Source of the DNA: Phenylobacterium deserti
GTDB lineage: Bacteria > Pseudomonadota > Alphaproteobacteria > Caulobacterales > Caulobacteraceae
NCBI GenBank assembly: GCA_945883235.1
Contig: CAMCXF010000004.1
Coordinates: 87,608 to 151,607, forward strand
DNA length: 64,000 nt
Direction of reading: 5' to 3'
Below are positions 9,683 through 17,483 of this stretch, piece after piece; the first letter of the stretch is position 1, and every line of letters starts with the position of its first letter. The translations under genes and the position numbers were made by a program. The notes below the pieces were generated by a model. It ran no database searches. It saw only the letters and a list, made by a program, of their open reading frames with translations, and was not told where the DNA came from.

Positions 9683-10915
9683 ATGGCCCCTCGTAGCGCC
9701 GTGGCGAAGTCCACGGACCGGTTTGAACGTAAGCGTGAAGCCATCCTCGATGCCGCCACACGCATCCTGAACCGAAAGGGAATCAAAGGCTTGACGCTGG
9801 GCGACACCGCCGCAGCGGTCGATCTGTCGACCACCAGCGTCACCTACTATTTCAAGCGCAAGGACGACCTTGCGGCGGCCTGTATTTCGCGCGGCATCGA
9901 CACCCTGTTCGAGATCGCCGAGGCGGCGGTCAAGGCCACCACACCAGCCGAGCGGCTGTACCTGTTTTTCACGGGCTATCTTGATGTCCTGAAGGCGACC
10001 GAGGACGGCGACGCCCCACCGCTGCCGATCATCTCGGAACTTCGGGCCCTGAGTTCCCCCCGCCACGAAGAGGTGGCCCAGGCCTATGGTCGGCTGTTCC
10101 GCAAAGCCCGACAGATCTTTGATCATCCTGACCTCTGCTGGATGTCGCGCGGGCGGCGCACAGCGCGCACCCGCATGCTGCTGGAACAGGTGTTCTGGGG
10201 CGGAGCCTGGCTGGCCAAGTTCGACGCCGAGGACTATCCGCGCATCCGCGACCGGATGGTGGATATCTTCCTGAACGGCGTGGCGCTCAAGGATGCGACC
10301 TGGGAGCCAGCGGCCTTTCAAATGGTCAAGCTGGCGGCACGTGATGGCCCGGAACTGGCGCGGGAAACCTTCCTGCTGGCGGCAACCCGGCTGATCAATA
10401 GACGCGGCTATCGCGGCGCCTCGGTGGACAAGATTTCGGCTGAACTGAATGTCACCAAGGGCAGCTTCTATCATCACAACGACGCCAAGGACGACCTGGT
10501 GGTGGTCTGCTTCGAGCGCACCTTCGAGGTCATGCGGCGTGCCCAGCGTCTGGCGATGGAGTTACCGGGCAGCCAATGGGACAAACTGTCCGCCTGTGCC
10601 GCAGCCCTGGCCGAGTTCCAGCTTTCCCACCACGGCCCGCTGCTGCGGACCTCGGCGCTGACGGCATTGCCGGAACAGATGCGCGTGGTGATGGTGGAAC
10701 ATGCGAGCCGGGTTTCTGACCGCTTCGCCTCGATGATCTCGGACGGGATCGCCGAGGGATCGCTGCGCCCCGTCGATCCGTTCATTGCCGCCCAGATGCT
10801 GACGGCAACGCTGAACGCCTGCGCTGACTTGGGGGTTCTGGTGCCGGACGTCCGCCCGAAAGCTGCCGCGTCGGTGTTTGTGCGGCCGCTGCTGATGGGG
10901 ATATTCGAGCGGTAG
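9683..10915 (+). CDS. Tandem TetR-family regulator (two TetR units in one protein)
   Basis: A 410-residue protein with two TetR-like DNA-binding domains. The first is near residues 12-70 ('AILDAATRILNRKGIKGLTL' and 'TTSVTYYFKRKDDL'). The second is near residues 225-290 ('LLAATRLINRRGYRGASV' and 'VTKGSFYHHNDAKDDL'). Each is followed by a helical ligand-domain-like half. One chain may therefore mimic a TetR dimer. The start at ATG 9683 has an AAGGA site upstream; the frame is open earlier but overlaps the end of the preceding gene. The ligand and targets are unknown. Confidence 0.85.
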   Translation: MAPRSAVAKSTDRFERKREAILDAATRILNRKGIKGLTLGDTAAAVDLSTTSVTYYFKRKDDLAAACISRGIDTLFEIAEAAVKATTPAERLYLFFTGYLDVLKATEDGDAPPLPIISELRALSSPRHEEVAQAYGRLFRKARQIFDHPDLCWMSRGRRTARTRMLLEQVFWGGAWLAKFDAEDYPRIRDRMVDIFLNGVALKDATWEPAAFQMVKLAARDGPELARETFLLAATRLINRRGYRGASVDKISAELNVTKGSFYHHNDAKDDLVVVCFERTFEVMRRAQRLAMELPGSQWDKLSACAAALAEFQLSHHGPLLRTSALTALPEQMRVVMVEHASRVSDRFASMISDGIAEGSLRPVDPFIAAQMLTATLNACADLGVLVPDVRPKAAASVFVRPLLMGIFER

Positions 10916-11292
10916 GGGGGTGGTTGGTTTGCGCACGCGGCAGTTGGGGCGGTCGGTTTGGCGATTGTTGCGGAGGAGCCTCAATTCCTCGGCGGCTCCC
11001 CGTTTGGGGGTTAAGTAACGTGTCACCGTAGCCCAGCAAGTAACTCCAGCAAGGCCGAAACAACTACTACATCAACACACCGCTGGTTGGCCTGCTTCTG
11101 CGGATGTCAGGCGGTAGGTGAGCGGGATTGACGGCTCGCGGAACCCGTCACCTCGTCTGTCCACGTCTCTGACGTGGCGGTCGTCGAGAAAGTGGCAATT
11201 ATGCAAAAGATCTAATGTCACTGGAACTCGTCGCCGTTGCGGGTTCGAGTCCCGGAGCCGAGGAGCCGTTTTGAACGCTCCTCGCGCGACGC
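10916..11292. other. 377-base region without a convincing gene
   Basis: The region holds a GGAGCC...GGCTCC inverted repeat near 10974-11001, which lacks a T run and may mark the end of the tandem TetR transcript. It also holds a degenerate tRNA T-arm and a hairpin at 11239-11282, listed separately. No reading frame looks protein-like. Confidence 0.5.
11239..11282 (+). other. Degenerate tRNA T-arm fragment followed by a hairpin
   Basis: GCGGG-TTCGAGT-CCCGG at 11239-11255 has a canonical T-loop (TTCGAGT) and four of five T-stem pairs, the outer pair being G-G. No acceptor, D or anticodon arm can be drawn upstream. A 9-bp hairpin with one bulged C (AGGAGC-C-GTT / AAC-GCTCCT) follows at 11261-11282. 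It may be a remnant of a tRNA-derived attachment site beside the AT-rich gene. Confidence 0.35.
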
Positions 11293-11814
11293 TCAAGAAC
11301 GCCGCACCACAAGGCTGACTTCCGGGGCTCCCTCCGAAAAGGCGGCTTTGCCTTGAAGAAAGCGTTTCTTCGTGATCCGACGCACTTTCGGGTCATACCC
11401 GACTGAAGAAAAATTAATATTTATTGTCATTGCGAATAGTAAATGTGGATATCGCATAGCTTCGTTCAACATATTCTCAACAATAAATTCGTTTTCATTG
11501 CCAAGAACGACATTTATGTATACACAATCTGATGGTTTATCATAAAATTTAATCCATGACGCGCCTGTTTCTGAAGAATATTTCTTATCATCAGTTAGCT
11601 TGGATAATGAAAATCCTTGTTCTAACATGGCGCGGTTGGCACTTTTGCACCCTCCGACGCTGACAATTGCACGGAATTCCTTCATTCTTATCCAGAATTC
11701 GTCTTCTTCAAAGCCGAATTGTTGCGCTTTTCCTTCGAGATTGTATCTCCAATCATCTCCGCCATATGCTTGGTCAAAGGTGCGGCTCAATACACTGGAA
11801 GTTACTGTCCACAC
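11293..11814 (-). CDS. Hypothetical protein in AT-rich, foreign-looking DNA
   Basis: A 173-residue mixed alpha/beta protein, probably cytoplasmic, with no signal peptide or membrane segment. Segments such as 'RAIVSVGGCKSANRAML' and 'DCVYINVVLGNENEFIVENM' are protein-like but I do not recognise a family. The GTG start at 11814 has AGGA about 9 bases upstream. The coding DNA is clearly richer in A and T than the rest of the window and uses AT-rich codons (Asn, Lys, Ile), which suggests recent transfer. It sits beside a tRNA-like fragment and a toxin-antitoxin pair, a context typical of small islands. Confidence 0.6.
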   Translation of the reverse strand: MWTVTSSVLSRTFDQAYGGDDWRYNLEGKAQQFGFEEDEFWIRMKEFRAIVSVGGCKSANRAMLEQGFSLSKLTDDKKYSSETGASWIKFYDKPSDCVYINVVLGNENEFIVENMLNEAMRYPHLLFAMTININFSSVGYDPKVRRITKKRFLQGKAAFSEGAPEVSLVVRRS

Positions 11815-12044
11815 CTCGCTAAATCCTCTCGCCTATGCAGGCTGCAATACGGTGACGCCATATCAATTGCATGAACTTCGACCACATGGAGTGACCTCCA
11901 TTGGTCAGCCCCACCAACACAGGGCATCCCGCCTCCGCATCCAGCAGTTCGGGTAACAAGTTACTTGATTGCACCGCAAATGGAACCATTCCCGTACCGC
12001 GCCAGATGCGTCCCAAGGGTATGGCTCGCCGGTCCTGAAGCCGA

Positions 12045-12347
12045 TCAGGCACCAGGCAGTACCTGAACCGGCGACACCGACAGGCGAACGCCAAGCGCCT
12101 TCAGCAAGGCGGCGACGGTTTCAAAGGAAGGATTACCGTCTTCGCCCAATGCCTTGTAGAGGCCCGATCGGCTAAGGCCGATGGATTGGGCCAGGTCCGT
12201 CATGCCGCGTGCCTTTGCGACATGACCGAGGGCAACGCGAATTTCATCGGAGTCTCCTGCCTCGAAGACCGCCTCCAGATAGGCCGCGATTTCAACGTCG
12301 CTGCCCAGATGCTCTGTGATGTCCCACCGAACGGTCTTGATACTCAT
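12045..12347 (-). CDS. HI1420-type antitoxin (addiction module antidote, XRE-like)
   Basis: A 100-residue antitoxin with a C-terminal helix-turn-helix ('MTDLAQSIGLSRSGLYKALG'). The N-terminal pattern 'WDITEHLGSDVEIAAYLEAV' and the 'NPSFETVAALLKALGVRLSV' stretch are characteristic of the HI1420-like antidote family. It starts 2 bases after the toxin stop, so the toxin is the first gene of the operon. The antitoxin is expected to neutralise the toxin by binding and to repress the shared promoter at 12648-12676. Confidence 0.9.
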   Translation of the reverse strand: MSIKTVRWDITEHLGSDVEIAAYLEAVFEAGDSDEIRVALGHVAKARGMTDLAQSIGLSRSGLYKALGEDGNPSFETVAALLKALGVRLSVSPVQVLPGA

Positions 12348-12349
12348 GG

Positions 12350-12640
12350 CTACAGCTCCTTCGAAATCCGGATAGCGGCCTCGATGTCGCGCGACTGGCT
12401 GGATTTGTCGCCGCCCGTCAGCAGGAAGATGATCTCCTGGCCGCGCTGGACGAAATAGAGCCGATAGCCGGGACCATAGTGGATGCGCATTTCACGCACA
12501 CCCTCACCCACCGACGCAGTGTCTCCCAGATTGCCGCCCTGCGCGCGTTCGATCCGGCGAACGATCTGGGCCTGGGCGCGGATGTCGCGCAGGCCCCTGA
12601 ACCAGTCCCGAAAGGTGATGGTTTGCCGGACCTCAAACAC
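12350..12640 (-). CDS. HI1419-type RelE/ParE superfamily toxin
   Basis: A 96-residue toxin of the HI1419/Gp49-like group. The core 'REMRIHYGPGYRLYFVQRG' and the end 'LLTGGDKSSQSRDIEAA' are diagnostic. Such toxins usually act as translation-dependent or free mRNA endonucleases. I chose the GTG at 12640 ('MFEVRQTITF') rather than an upstream TTG at 12694, because a strong promoter lies between the two (12648-12676). The toxin-first order and the tight spacing to the antitoxin are normal for this family. Confidence 0.88.
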   Translation of the reverse strand: MFEVRQTITFRDWFRGLRDIRAQAQIVRRIERAQGGNLGDTASVGEGVREMRIHYGPGYRLYFVQRGQEIIFLLTGGDKSSQSRDIEAAIRISKEL

Positions 12641-12647
12641 AAAGTCT

Positions 12648-12676
12648 TCTATAGTGGATGGAATGCAGGGCGTCAA
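12648..12676 (-). promoter_or_regulatory. Promoter of the toxin-antitoxin operon
   Basis: On the minus strand, TTGACG (12671-12676), a 17-base spacer and TATAGA (12648-12653) form a near-consensus sigma-70 promoter. Transcription would begin within a base or two of the GTG start of the toxin at 12640, implying a leaderless or nearly leaderless mRNA. Confidence 0.6.
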
Positions 12677-12696
12677 CAAAACGCGGCGGCCCAAGC

Positions 12697-12880
12697 CCGG
12701 GAGGGCCTGCCGCGCCCCTCAGGTTTGACATTCTTAACTGCCCCGCACCCTGGAAGACGATAGTCAGCCGCGCGTGAGCACTTCGATGCCAGACGCGAGC
12801 GTGCATGCGCTGTGCGACGGCGGCCCCCTCCACCCCGCTTCGCGCGGTCCCCCTCCCCCGATGGAGGAGGAGAAAGGCAC
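12697..12880. repeat. Interspersed composite inverted repeat, copy B
   Basis: The right arm (about 12821-12880) is intact and almost identical to that of copy C, including 'CCCCGCTTCGCGCGGTCCCC'. The centre shares 'AGGTTTGACA' and a GACGA...GCCGCGC block with copy C. The left arm is truncated to a short 'GGAGGGCCTGCCGCGC' remnant next to the toxin promoter. Confidence 0.65.
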
Positions 12881-12915
12881 TGACGGCCTCTGAATTTGTA
12901 GGTGGCTTTGGCTTC

Positions 12916-13251
12916 CTATTGCGGATCGTCCAGCCGGGCCTGCTTGCGATGCTCCGCGATCTCGCCCGCGGTCTTGTTGTCGAGCGCAGAGAGTTCTGTG
13001 CGCGCGTTGTCGTTCGCTCGCAGCAGTTCGTCGAGCTTGGCCTGGACAGCCTGGGTGTCGCGATGCGCCGCCCGCTGGATGAACAGCGTCATCAGCCAGG
13101 TTCCCAGCACCGCGACGGCATGAAAGTCGAACGTCGCGGGATCAAATGTCCACCAGGCCGCAGAATAGGCGGCCAGGATCGCGAACGCCACCGGATGCCT
13201 GGTGAGCAGGCCGATATTGGTGAGCTTGCGCCTCAGGTATTTCGACGACAT
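12916..13251 (-). CDS. Low-affinity iron permease family membrane protein
   Basis: A 111-residue protein starting 'MSSKYLRRKL' with two predicted membrane helices (about residues 16-32 and 40-57) and a charged C-terminal tail. 'HPVAFAILAAYSAAWW' and the 'FDPATFDFHAVAVLGTWLMT' block match the bacterial low-affinity Fe/Cu permease family. A metal transport role is assigned by family only and is weakly tested in bacteria. It starts 34 bases after the MFS gene stop on the same strand, so the two may be co-transcribed. Repeat copy B lies at its 3' side. Confidence 0.8.
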   Translation of the reverse strand: MSSKYLRRKLTNIGLLTRHPVAFAILAAYSAAWWTFDPATFDFHAVAVLGTWLMTLFIQRAAHRDTQAVQAKLDELLRANDNARTELSALDNKTAGEIAEHRKQARLDDPQ

Positions 13252-13285
13252 GCGCCGTAAACGCCGTGGACGCAGGCGTGTTCCG

Positions 13286-14740
13286 TCAGGCCGGCTCCTC
13301 GCGCCGCGCGTCTTCGCGGGCCCGCAGAAGGTCGAGATTGGCCTCGTGGCGCTTGCGGTCGATGTTGTAGAAAAACAGCAGCCCGATCGCGATGCCGTAG
13401 AGGCCAACGATCATCGGGATATAGGCCATGCCGAGGCCGGTGAGGACCTCGGGCGCGACCCCGCCCCGTTTGGCGTCGTCGGGGAAACTCACAAAGGCCA
13501 GAACAGCGGTGGCCACGAAGACGCCGGTGCCGGAGATCATCTTGCGGAACAGCGCGTTGGCCGACATCAGCAGGCCTTCTGACCGGCGCCCGGTCTTGAC
13601 CTCGGCGTCCTCGACCACATCGGCGACGATGGCCCCCAGGAGGACCGCGGTGGCGGACGCCAGCGTCGCATTGATGATTTCCTCGCCGTAGATCAGCCAG
13701 AGCAGTTCAGGGGTGCCGTTTTCTGGTGCCAGGCCCAACAGCCGAAGGGAGACCGGCGTGATGTGCACGGCCACAGCGGTCGCAAAGACCGTGATTGCGC
13801 CGAACTTCTTGCCCAGAACGCGCCCGACGATGGGCGCAAGACCGACGCCCAGAAAGCCACCGACCACGCTGATGGTCGCCAGGGTGGCCAACTGGGATTG
13901 CTTGAGTTCCCAGAAGTAGAGACCAAAATAGATCTCCAGGCCGTTGCGGGCACCGACGGCCACTGAAATGAAGATCGCCGAGACGGCCGCCACGAGAAAG
14001 GCGCGGTTATTGAGCGTCTGCCCCACCTCCCGGAGCATCGCGCCCAGCGTGATTTTCCGCTCAGGCGGTACCGAGAGGTAGGGGATCCGGCTGGCGGTGC
14101 CGATGGTCGACAGCAACACGGTGGCCAGGATGATCAGGGCGCCGGTGATCGAATAGGCCAGGTAGCCGTCGCGCGCGAGCACACCGCCGGAGCCGTCAGG
14201 ATGCTCCTTCAGAAAGACCTGATAGGCCAGCACGGTCATGCCCAGACCGCCAGCCACCGCAAAGAACTGGCGCATGGCCAGGAGGTTGGTGCGCTCGTCG
14301 TAGTCCCTGGCCAGTTCCGGCGCCAGCGCCTGGTGCGGGGTCTCGAAGAAGGTATCGAAGAAGCGCACCGAGAACAGACAGACCGCCAGGTAGATCGCCA
14401 CGGCCCCGTTGCTCCAGCCTGCCGGTGGGTTCCACAACAGGAAGAAGGCGATGGCGTAGGGCAAGGCTGCGGCCAGCATGAACGGGTGACGGCGGCCCCA
14501 GCGTGAGCGCAGATTGTCCGAAACCTGTCCAACAAACGGGTCGATCACCGCATCGAACACCAAGGCGACCATCAGGATCATGCCCACCATCTTCGGCGGC
14601 AAGCCCACGACCTGATTGTAGAAGATGACCAGGAAGGTCGTTAGCGCCCGGGCTTTCAGATTGGTGGCAGCGGACCCCACGGCGTAGAGAAGCTTGGTCG
14701 ACAGCCGCAGGGGCGGCACATCGCGGGTCACAGCGGTCAA
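13286..14740 (-). CDS. MFS transporter, GPH (glycoside-pentoside-hexuronide:cation symporter) type
   Basis: A 484-residue inner-membrane protein with about 12 hydrophobic helices. The motif 'DAVIDPFVGQVSDNLRSRWG' followed by RRHPFML is the hallmark of the MelB-like GPH group. Relatives move sugars or glycosides with Na+ or H+; the substrate here is unknown and there is no sugar-catabolic gene nearby. The start codon is TTG at 14740, supported by a strong AGGAGGA ribosome binding site 7 bases upstream. It probably leads a two-gene unit with the iron permease-like gene. Confidence 0.88.
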   Translation of the reverse strand: MTAVTRDVPPLRLSTKLLYAVGSAATNLKARALTTFLVIFYNQVVGLPPKMVGMILMVALVFDAVIDPFVGQVSDNLRSRWGRRHPFMLAAALPYAIAFFLLWNPPAGWSNGAVAIYLAVCLFSVRFFDTFFETPHQALAPELARDYDERTNLLAMRQFFAVAGGLGMTVLAYQVFLKEHPDGSGGVLARDGYLAYSITGALIILATVLLSTIGTASRIPYLSVPPERKITLGAMLREVGQTLNNRAFLVAAVSAIFISVAVGARNGLEIYFGLYFWELKQSQLATLATISVVGGFLGVGLAPIVGRVLGKKFGAITVFATAVAVHITPVSLRLLGLAPENGTPELLWLIYGEEIINATLASATAVLLGAIVADVVEDAEVKTGRRSEGLLMSANALFRKMISGTGVFVATAVLAFVSFPDDAKRGGVAPEVLTGLGMAYIPMIVGLYGIAIGLLFFYNIDRKRHEANLDLLRAREDARREEPA

Positions 14741-14878
14741 TCCGGTCCTCCTCTGCCGATCAGGCAGATTGTTTGACCGGACTCTTCCCCCTGGCGGCCG
14801 ACCTTGGGCGAAGGTTGGTTTGTCGCCGGACCTGCGTCAACGCCGATGTTCTTTCGGCTTTGACACATGATGCAATCG

Positions 14879-15868
14879 TCAGCCCGCGAGCAGGATCACC
14901 TTGCCGACGTGGGCACCGGCTTCCAGGTGGGCGTGCGCGGCGGCGGCCTCTTCCAGCGGGAACGTCTTGTCGATGGGCGGGGCGACCTTGCCGGCCAGGA
15001 CCCATGGCCAGACGATGCGCTCGATCTCCACGGCAAGCCGGGCCTTCTCTTCGGCCTCGCGCGCCCGCAGGGTCGAGCCCGTAATGATGGCGCGCTTCAT
15101 CATGACCCGGAAGATCGGCACCGTAATCTCACCCCCACCCTGAGCGGCGATGTAAACAATGCGGCCACCCATTTTCAACGCGTCGAGGTTTTTGGCGAAA
15201 TAGTCGCCGCCGACCATATCCAGCACCACATCGACGCCGCCGGCGGCCTTTGCGACCGCCGCAAAATCCTCGGTCGTGGTGTCCACCGCAATGTCCGCGC
15301 CGAGCGCCAGAGCGGTTTTAGCCTTATCGGCCCCGCGCCCCGTCGCAATGACCCGGGCACCGGCTGTTTTGGCCATCTGGATAGCCGTGACACCGATGCC
15401 CGAGGTCGCACCGTGCACCATCAGAGTCTCGCCGGCCTTCAGCGCACCGCCCTCAAAGACATTGGCGAAGACCGTGAAGATCGTCTCCGGCAGGCAGGCC
15501 GCCGCGTCAAACCCCATGCCCTCCGGGATCGGCAGGGCGTGGCGCGCGTCGCAGGCGACGTATTCGGCATAACCGCCGCCGGCCAGGAGGGCGCAGACCC
15601 GATCACCCAGCTTCCATCGGCCGGCAGCCACGACAACCTCGCCCGCCACTTCAAGGCCCATGGTCTGGGATGCACCGGGCGGCGGGGCATACATGCCCAT
15701 GCGCTGGGCCATGTCCGCCCGGTTGATCCCGGCAGCGCGAACCCGGATCAGGATTTCGCCGGGCCCGGGTTTGGGGATCGGAAGCCGCTCCGGCTTGAGG
15801 GCCGAGGCAGGACCCTTGCCGCCCTCAATGGCGATTGCGGTCATGGTTTCGGCTTCGAGCGGGCTCAT
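14879..15868 (-). CDS. NAD(P)H:quinone oxidoreductase, zinc-free MDR family (PIG3-like)
   Basis: A 329-residue medium-chain dehydrogenase/reductase. The N-terminal half is the GroES-like fold ('GEILIRVRAAGINRADMAQR'). The C-terminal half is a Rossmann domain with 'VHGATSGIGVTAIQMAK' as the NADPH-binding loop. Zinc-ligand cysteines typical of alcohol dehydrogenases are absent, in line with the quinone oxidoreductase/PIG3 branch. ATG 15868 has an AGGA site 7 bases upstream and is preferred to an internal ATG at 15844. It is divergent from the DUF1192 gene. Confidence 0.88.
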   Translation of the reverse strand: MSPLEAETMTAIAIEGGKGPASALKPERLPIPKPGPGEILIRVRAAGINRADMAQRMGMYAPPPGASQTMGLEVAGEVVVAAGRWKLGDRVCALLAGGGYAEYVACDARHALPIPEGMGFDAAACLPETIFTVFANVFEGGALKAGETLMVHGATSGIGVTAIQMAKTAGARVIATGRGADKAKTALALGADIAVDTTTEDFAAVAKAAGGVDVVLDMVGGDYFAKNLDALKMGGRIVYIAAQGGGEITVPIFRVMMKRAIITGSTLRAREAEEKARLAVEIERIVWPWVLAGKVAPPIDKTFPLEEAAAAHAHLEAGAHVGKVILLAG

Positions 15869-15949
15869 GGTGTGATCCTGAAACTTGCGCCAACGCGGCT
15901 GTCGCGTTCAGATAGCGCCTGAAGCCAGCACCGCATAGGAGGGTAGGCC

Positions 15950-16156
15950 ATGGATGAGCCTGTCGAGACCCGCGTCGGCCGGGGCCAGCGCCTGATTGAA
16001 GCCGTGCGCGAGGACCTGGAACTCTATGGCGTGGCCGAGCTGGAGGAGCGTGTCGAGATCCTCCAGTCCGAAATCGCCCGCGTGAACGCCCAGATTGACC
16101 GGAAGCGATCGGGACGCGCCGCAGCCGATGCGCTCTTTTCACCTCCGCCGAGATAG
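15950..16156 (+). CDS. DUF1192 family small coiled-coil protein
   Basis: A 68-residue protein with the DUF1192 core 'YGVAELEERVEILQSEIARV', which predicts a short coiled coil, followed by a basic tail. The family is widespread in alphaproteobacteria and has no established function. A GGAGGG ribosome binding site precedes the ATG. It lies 88 bases before rcdA in the same direction, a neighbourhood that I recall from related genomes. Confidence 0.85.
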   Translation: MDEPVETRVGRGQRLIEAVREDLELYGVAELEERVEILQSEIARVNAQIDRKRSGRAAADALFSPPPR

Positions 16157-16244
16157 GGCGATCCCTGGCACAGGCTTTGCAGCGATGGGGGTTTCGCGCC
16201 CTCCATTCAGTGCGCGGCAACACTAAACGTGTAAAGTCGAGACG

Positions 16245-16754
16245 ATGCAGGACACCCACAGCCCAGATTGGCGCAATGACGTCATCCAGGATTTCGCGCG
16301 CTCGGAGCTTTTCGAGCGGACGTTCCAGGAGGGCATGGAGCTTGTCGAGGAGACGGCCGCTTATCTGGATGGCGGCGGTCGCCAGGAATCCAAGCTGCTG
16401 TCACGCAACGCCGCCCTGGCCTATGCCGCCGAGAGCATGCGCCTCACCACGCGGCTGATGCAGGTGGCGTCATGGCTGCTGGTGCAGCGCGCGGTATGTG
16501 AGGGCAACATGGTTCCCGCCGCCGCGTGCGAGGATCGCTATCGCCTGAATGCCGATGCCGTCACGCGCGCCGAGGTTCTTGCCCCGCGCGCGGAGCTACC
16601 CGGCATGTTGACGCGCCTGGCCGACCGGGCGGAGCGGCTCTACGAGCGTGTTCGCCATCTGGACACCCGGATGTATGTGGAAAGCCAGACCAGCGAACGA
16701 CCGAACGCAGTGCGCGGCGCCATGGACCGCTTGAAGACCGCGTTCGGGGTTTAG
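16245..16754 (+). CDS. rcdA: RcdA-type regulator of CtrA degradation (DUF1465)
   Basis: A 169-residue helical protein with the DUF1465 signature 'FARSELFERTFQEGMELVEE' and 'SMRLTTRLMQVASWLLVQRA'. In Caulobacter crescentus, RcdA is the DUF1465 protein that works with CpdR and PopA to deliver CtrA and other substrates to the ClpXP protease during the cell cycle. Length and sequence pattern fit. The symbol rests on family membership and on the Caulobacterales character of the window. It is convergent with rpmE, with repeat copy C in between. Confidence 0.85.
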   Translation: MQDTHSPDWRNDVIQDFARSELFERTFQEGMELVEETAAYLDGGGRQESKLLSRNAALAYAAESMRLTTRLMQVASWLLVQRAVCEGNMVPAAACEDRYRLNADAVTRAEVLAPRAELPGMLTRLADRAERLYERVRHLDTRMYVESQTSERPNAVRGAMDRLKTAFGV

Positions 16755-16825
16755 AGCCGGATTGCTTTCGCGATTGGCTGCGGGGTTCACGAACGTGAGT
16801 TGGTAGAGAGTTTGGCCGGTGGAGC

Positions 16826-17056
16826 GTGTCTTCTCCTCACCCGTCGGGGGAGGGGGACCAGACGAAGTCTGGTGGAGGGGGCTTGCCGCGCCACACAGGT
16901 TTGACACTCTGACCCAATGGACGCCCCGATGACGACAATCCGCCGCGCAGGGTCGCTGCGTCCGCGGATGATGCTTCCGCCGCAGCCGTGCGACGGCAGC
17001 CCCCTCCACCCCGCTTCGCGCGGTCCCCCTCCCCCGACGGGTGAGGAGAAAGACAC
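16826..17056. repeat. Interspersed composite inverted repeat, copy C (best preserved)
   Basis: A 231-base element bounded by inverted arms that both read outward-in as GTGTCTTCTCCTCACCCG (one extra T on the right), each continuing into 'TCGGGGGAGGGGGACC'. Each arm has its own small inner hairpin, CCAGACGAAGTCTGG on the left and a CGCGAAGCG-type on the right. The ~100-base centre is partly shared with copy B. It lies between the convergent rcdA and rpmE. Confidence 0.8.
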
Positions 17057-17079
17057 CTGTGGCAATTGGGAGGAACAGC

Positions 17080-17113
17080 AAAAACGCCGCGGAGGTTGCC
17101 CCTCGCGGCGTTT
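17080..17113 (-). terminator. Rho-independent terminator of rpmE
   Basis: On the minus strand a stem AACGCCGCG / CGCGGCGTT (17083-17091 with 17104-17112) is followed by a run of T, about 30 bases after the rpmE stop. Confidence 0.8.
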
Positions 17114-17143
17114 GAAAGTCCTGACAGCCAGAAGGCCGTCGGA

Positions 17144-17368
17144 TTATTTGCGGGTAAAGGCGCCGAACTTGGCGTTGAAGCGTGACACGCGGCCGGCGCG
17201 GTCCAGCAGGTGGTGGCCGCCACCGGTCCAGGCCGGGTGGGTCTTGGGGTCGATATCCAGGTTCAGCGTGTCGCCCGGCTTCCCGTAGGTGGAGCGGGTC
17301 TGATAGCTGGTGCCATCGGTCATCACCACGTTGATGAAGTGATAATCGGGGTGCGTGTCTTGTTTCAT
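17144..17368 (-). CDS. rpmE: 50S ribosomal protein L31
   Basis: A 74-residue bL31 protein beginning '[20 protein letters not shown]' and containing '[14 protein letters not shown]'. The cysteine zinc-binding pattern of C+ L31 proteins is missing (no cysteines at all), so this is the C- type. It is a component of the large ribosomal subunit bridging to the small subunit. It is transcribed away from the ABC exporter gene and ends at a clear terminator. Confidence 0.95.
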   Translation of the reverse strand: MKQDTHPDYHFINVVMTDGTSYQTRSTYGKPGDTLNLDIDPKTHPAWTGGGHHLLDRAGRVSRFNAKFGAFTRK

Positions 17369-17483
17369 CGAACGGGCGCCTGACGTAAAGGTGCAGCCAA
17401 ATTGGAACGAGCGCCAAAGGGGGCGGCTCGAAGGAAGCCGCGCGTATAAAGAAACGCGCCGTTGAATGCAAGGTACGACACCA

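Noticed and set aside
11170..11260. Complete tRNA gene
   Set aside because: Only a T-arm is present; no acceptor stem, D-arm or anticodon arm can be paired upstream.
11819..12094. Possible 91-codon minus-strand gene between the AT-rich gene and the antitoxin
   Set aside because: It overlaps the end of the antitoxin gene, lacks a ribosome binding site and has no family-like sequence. The 230-base gap is best left as noncoding or decayed DNA.
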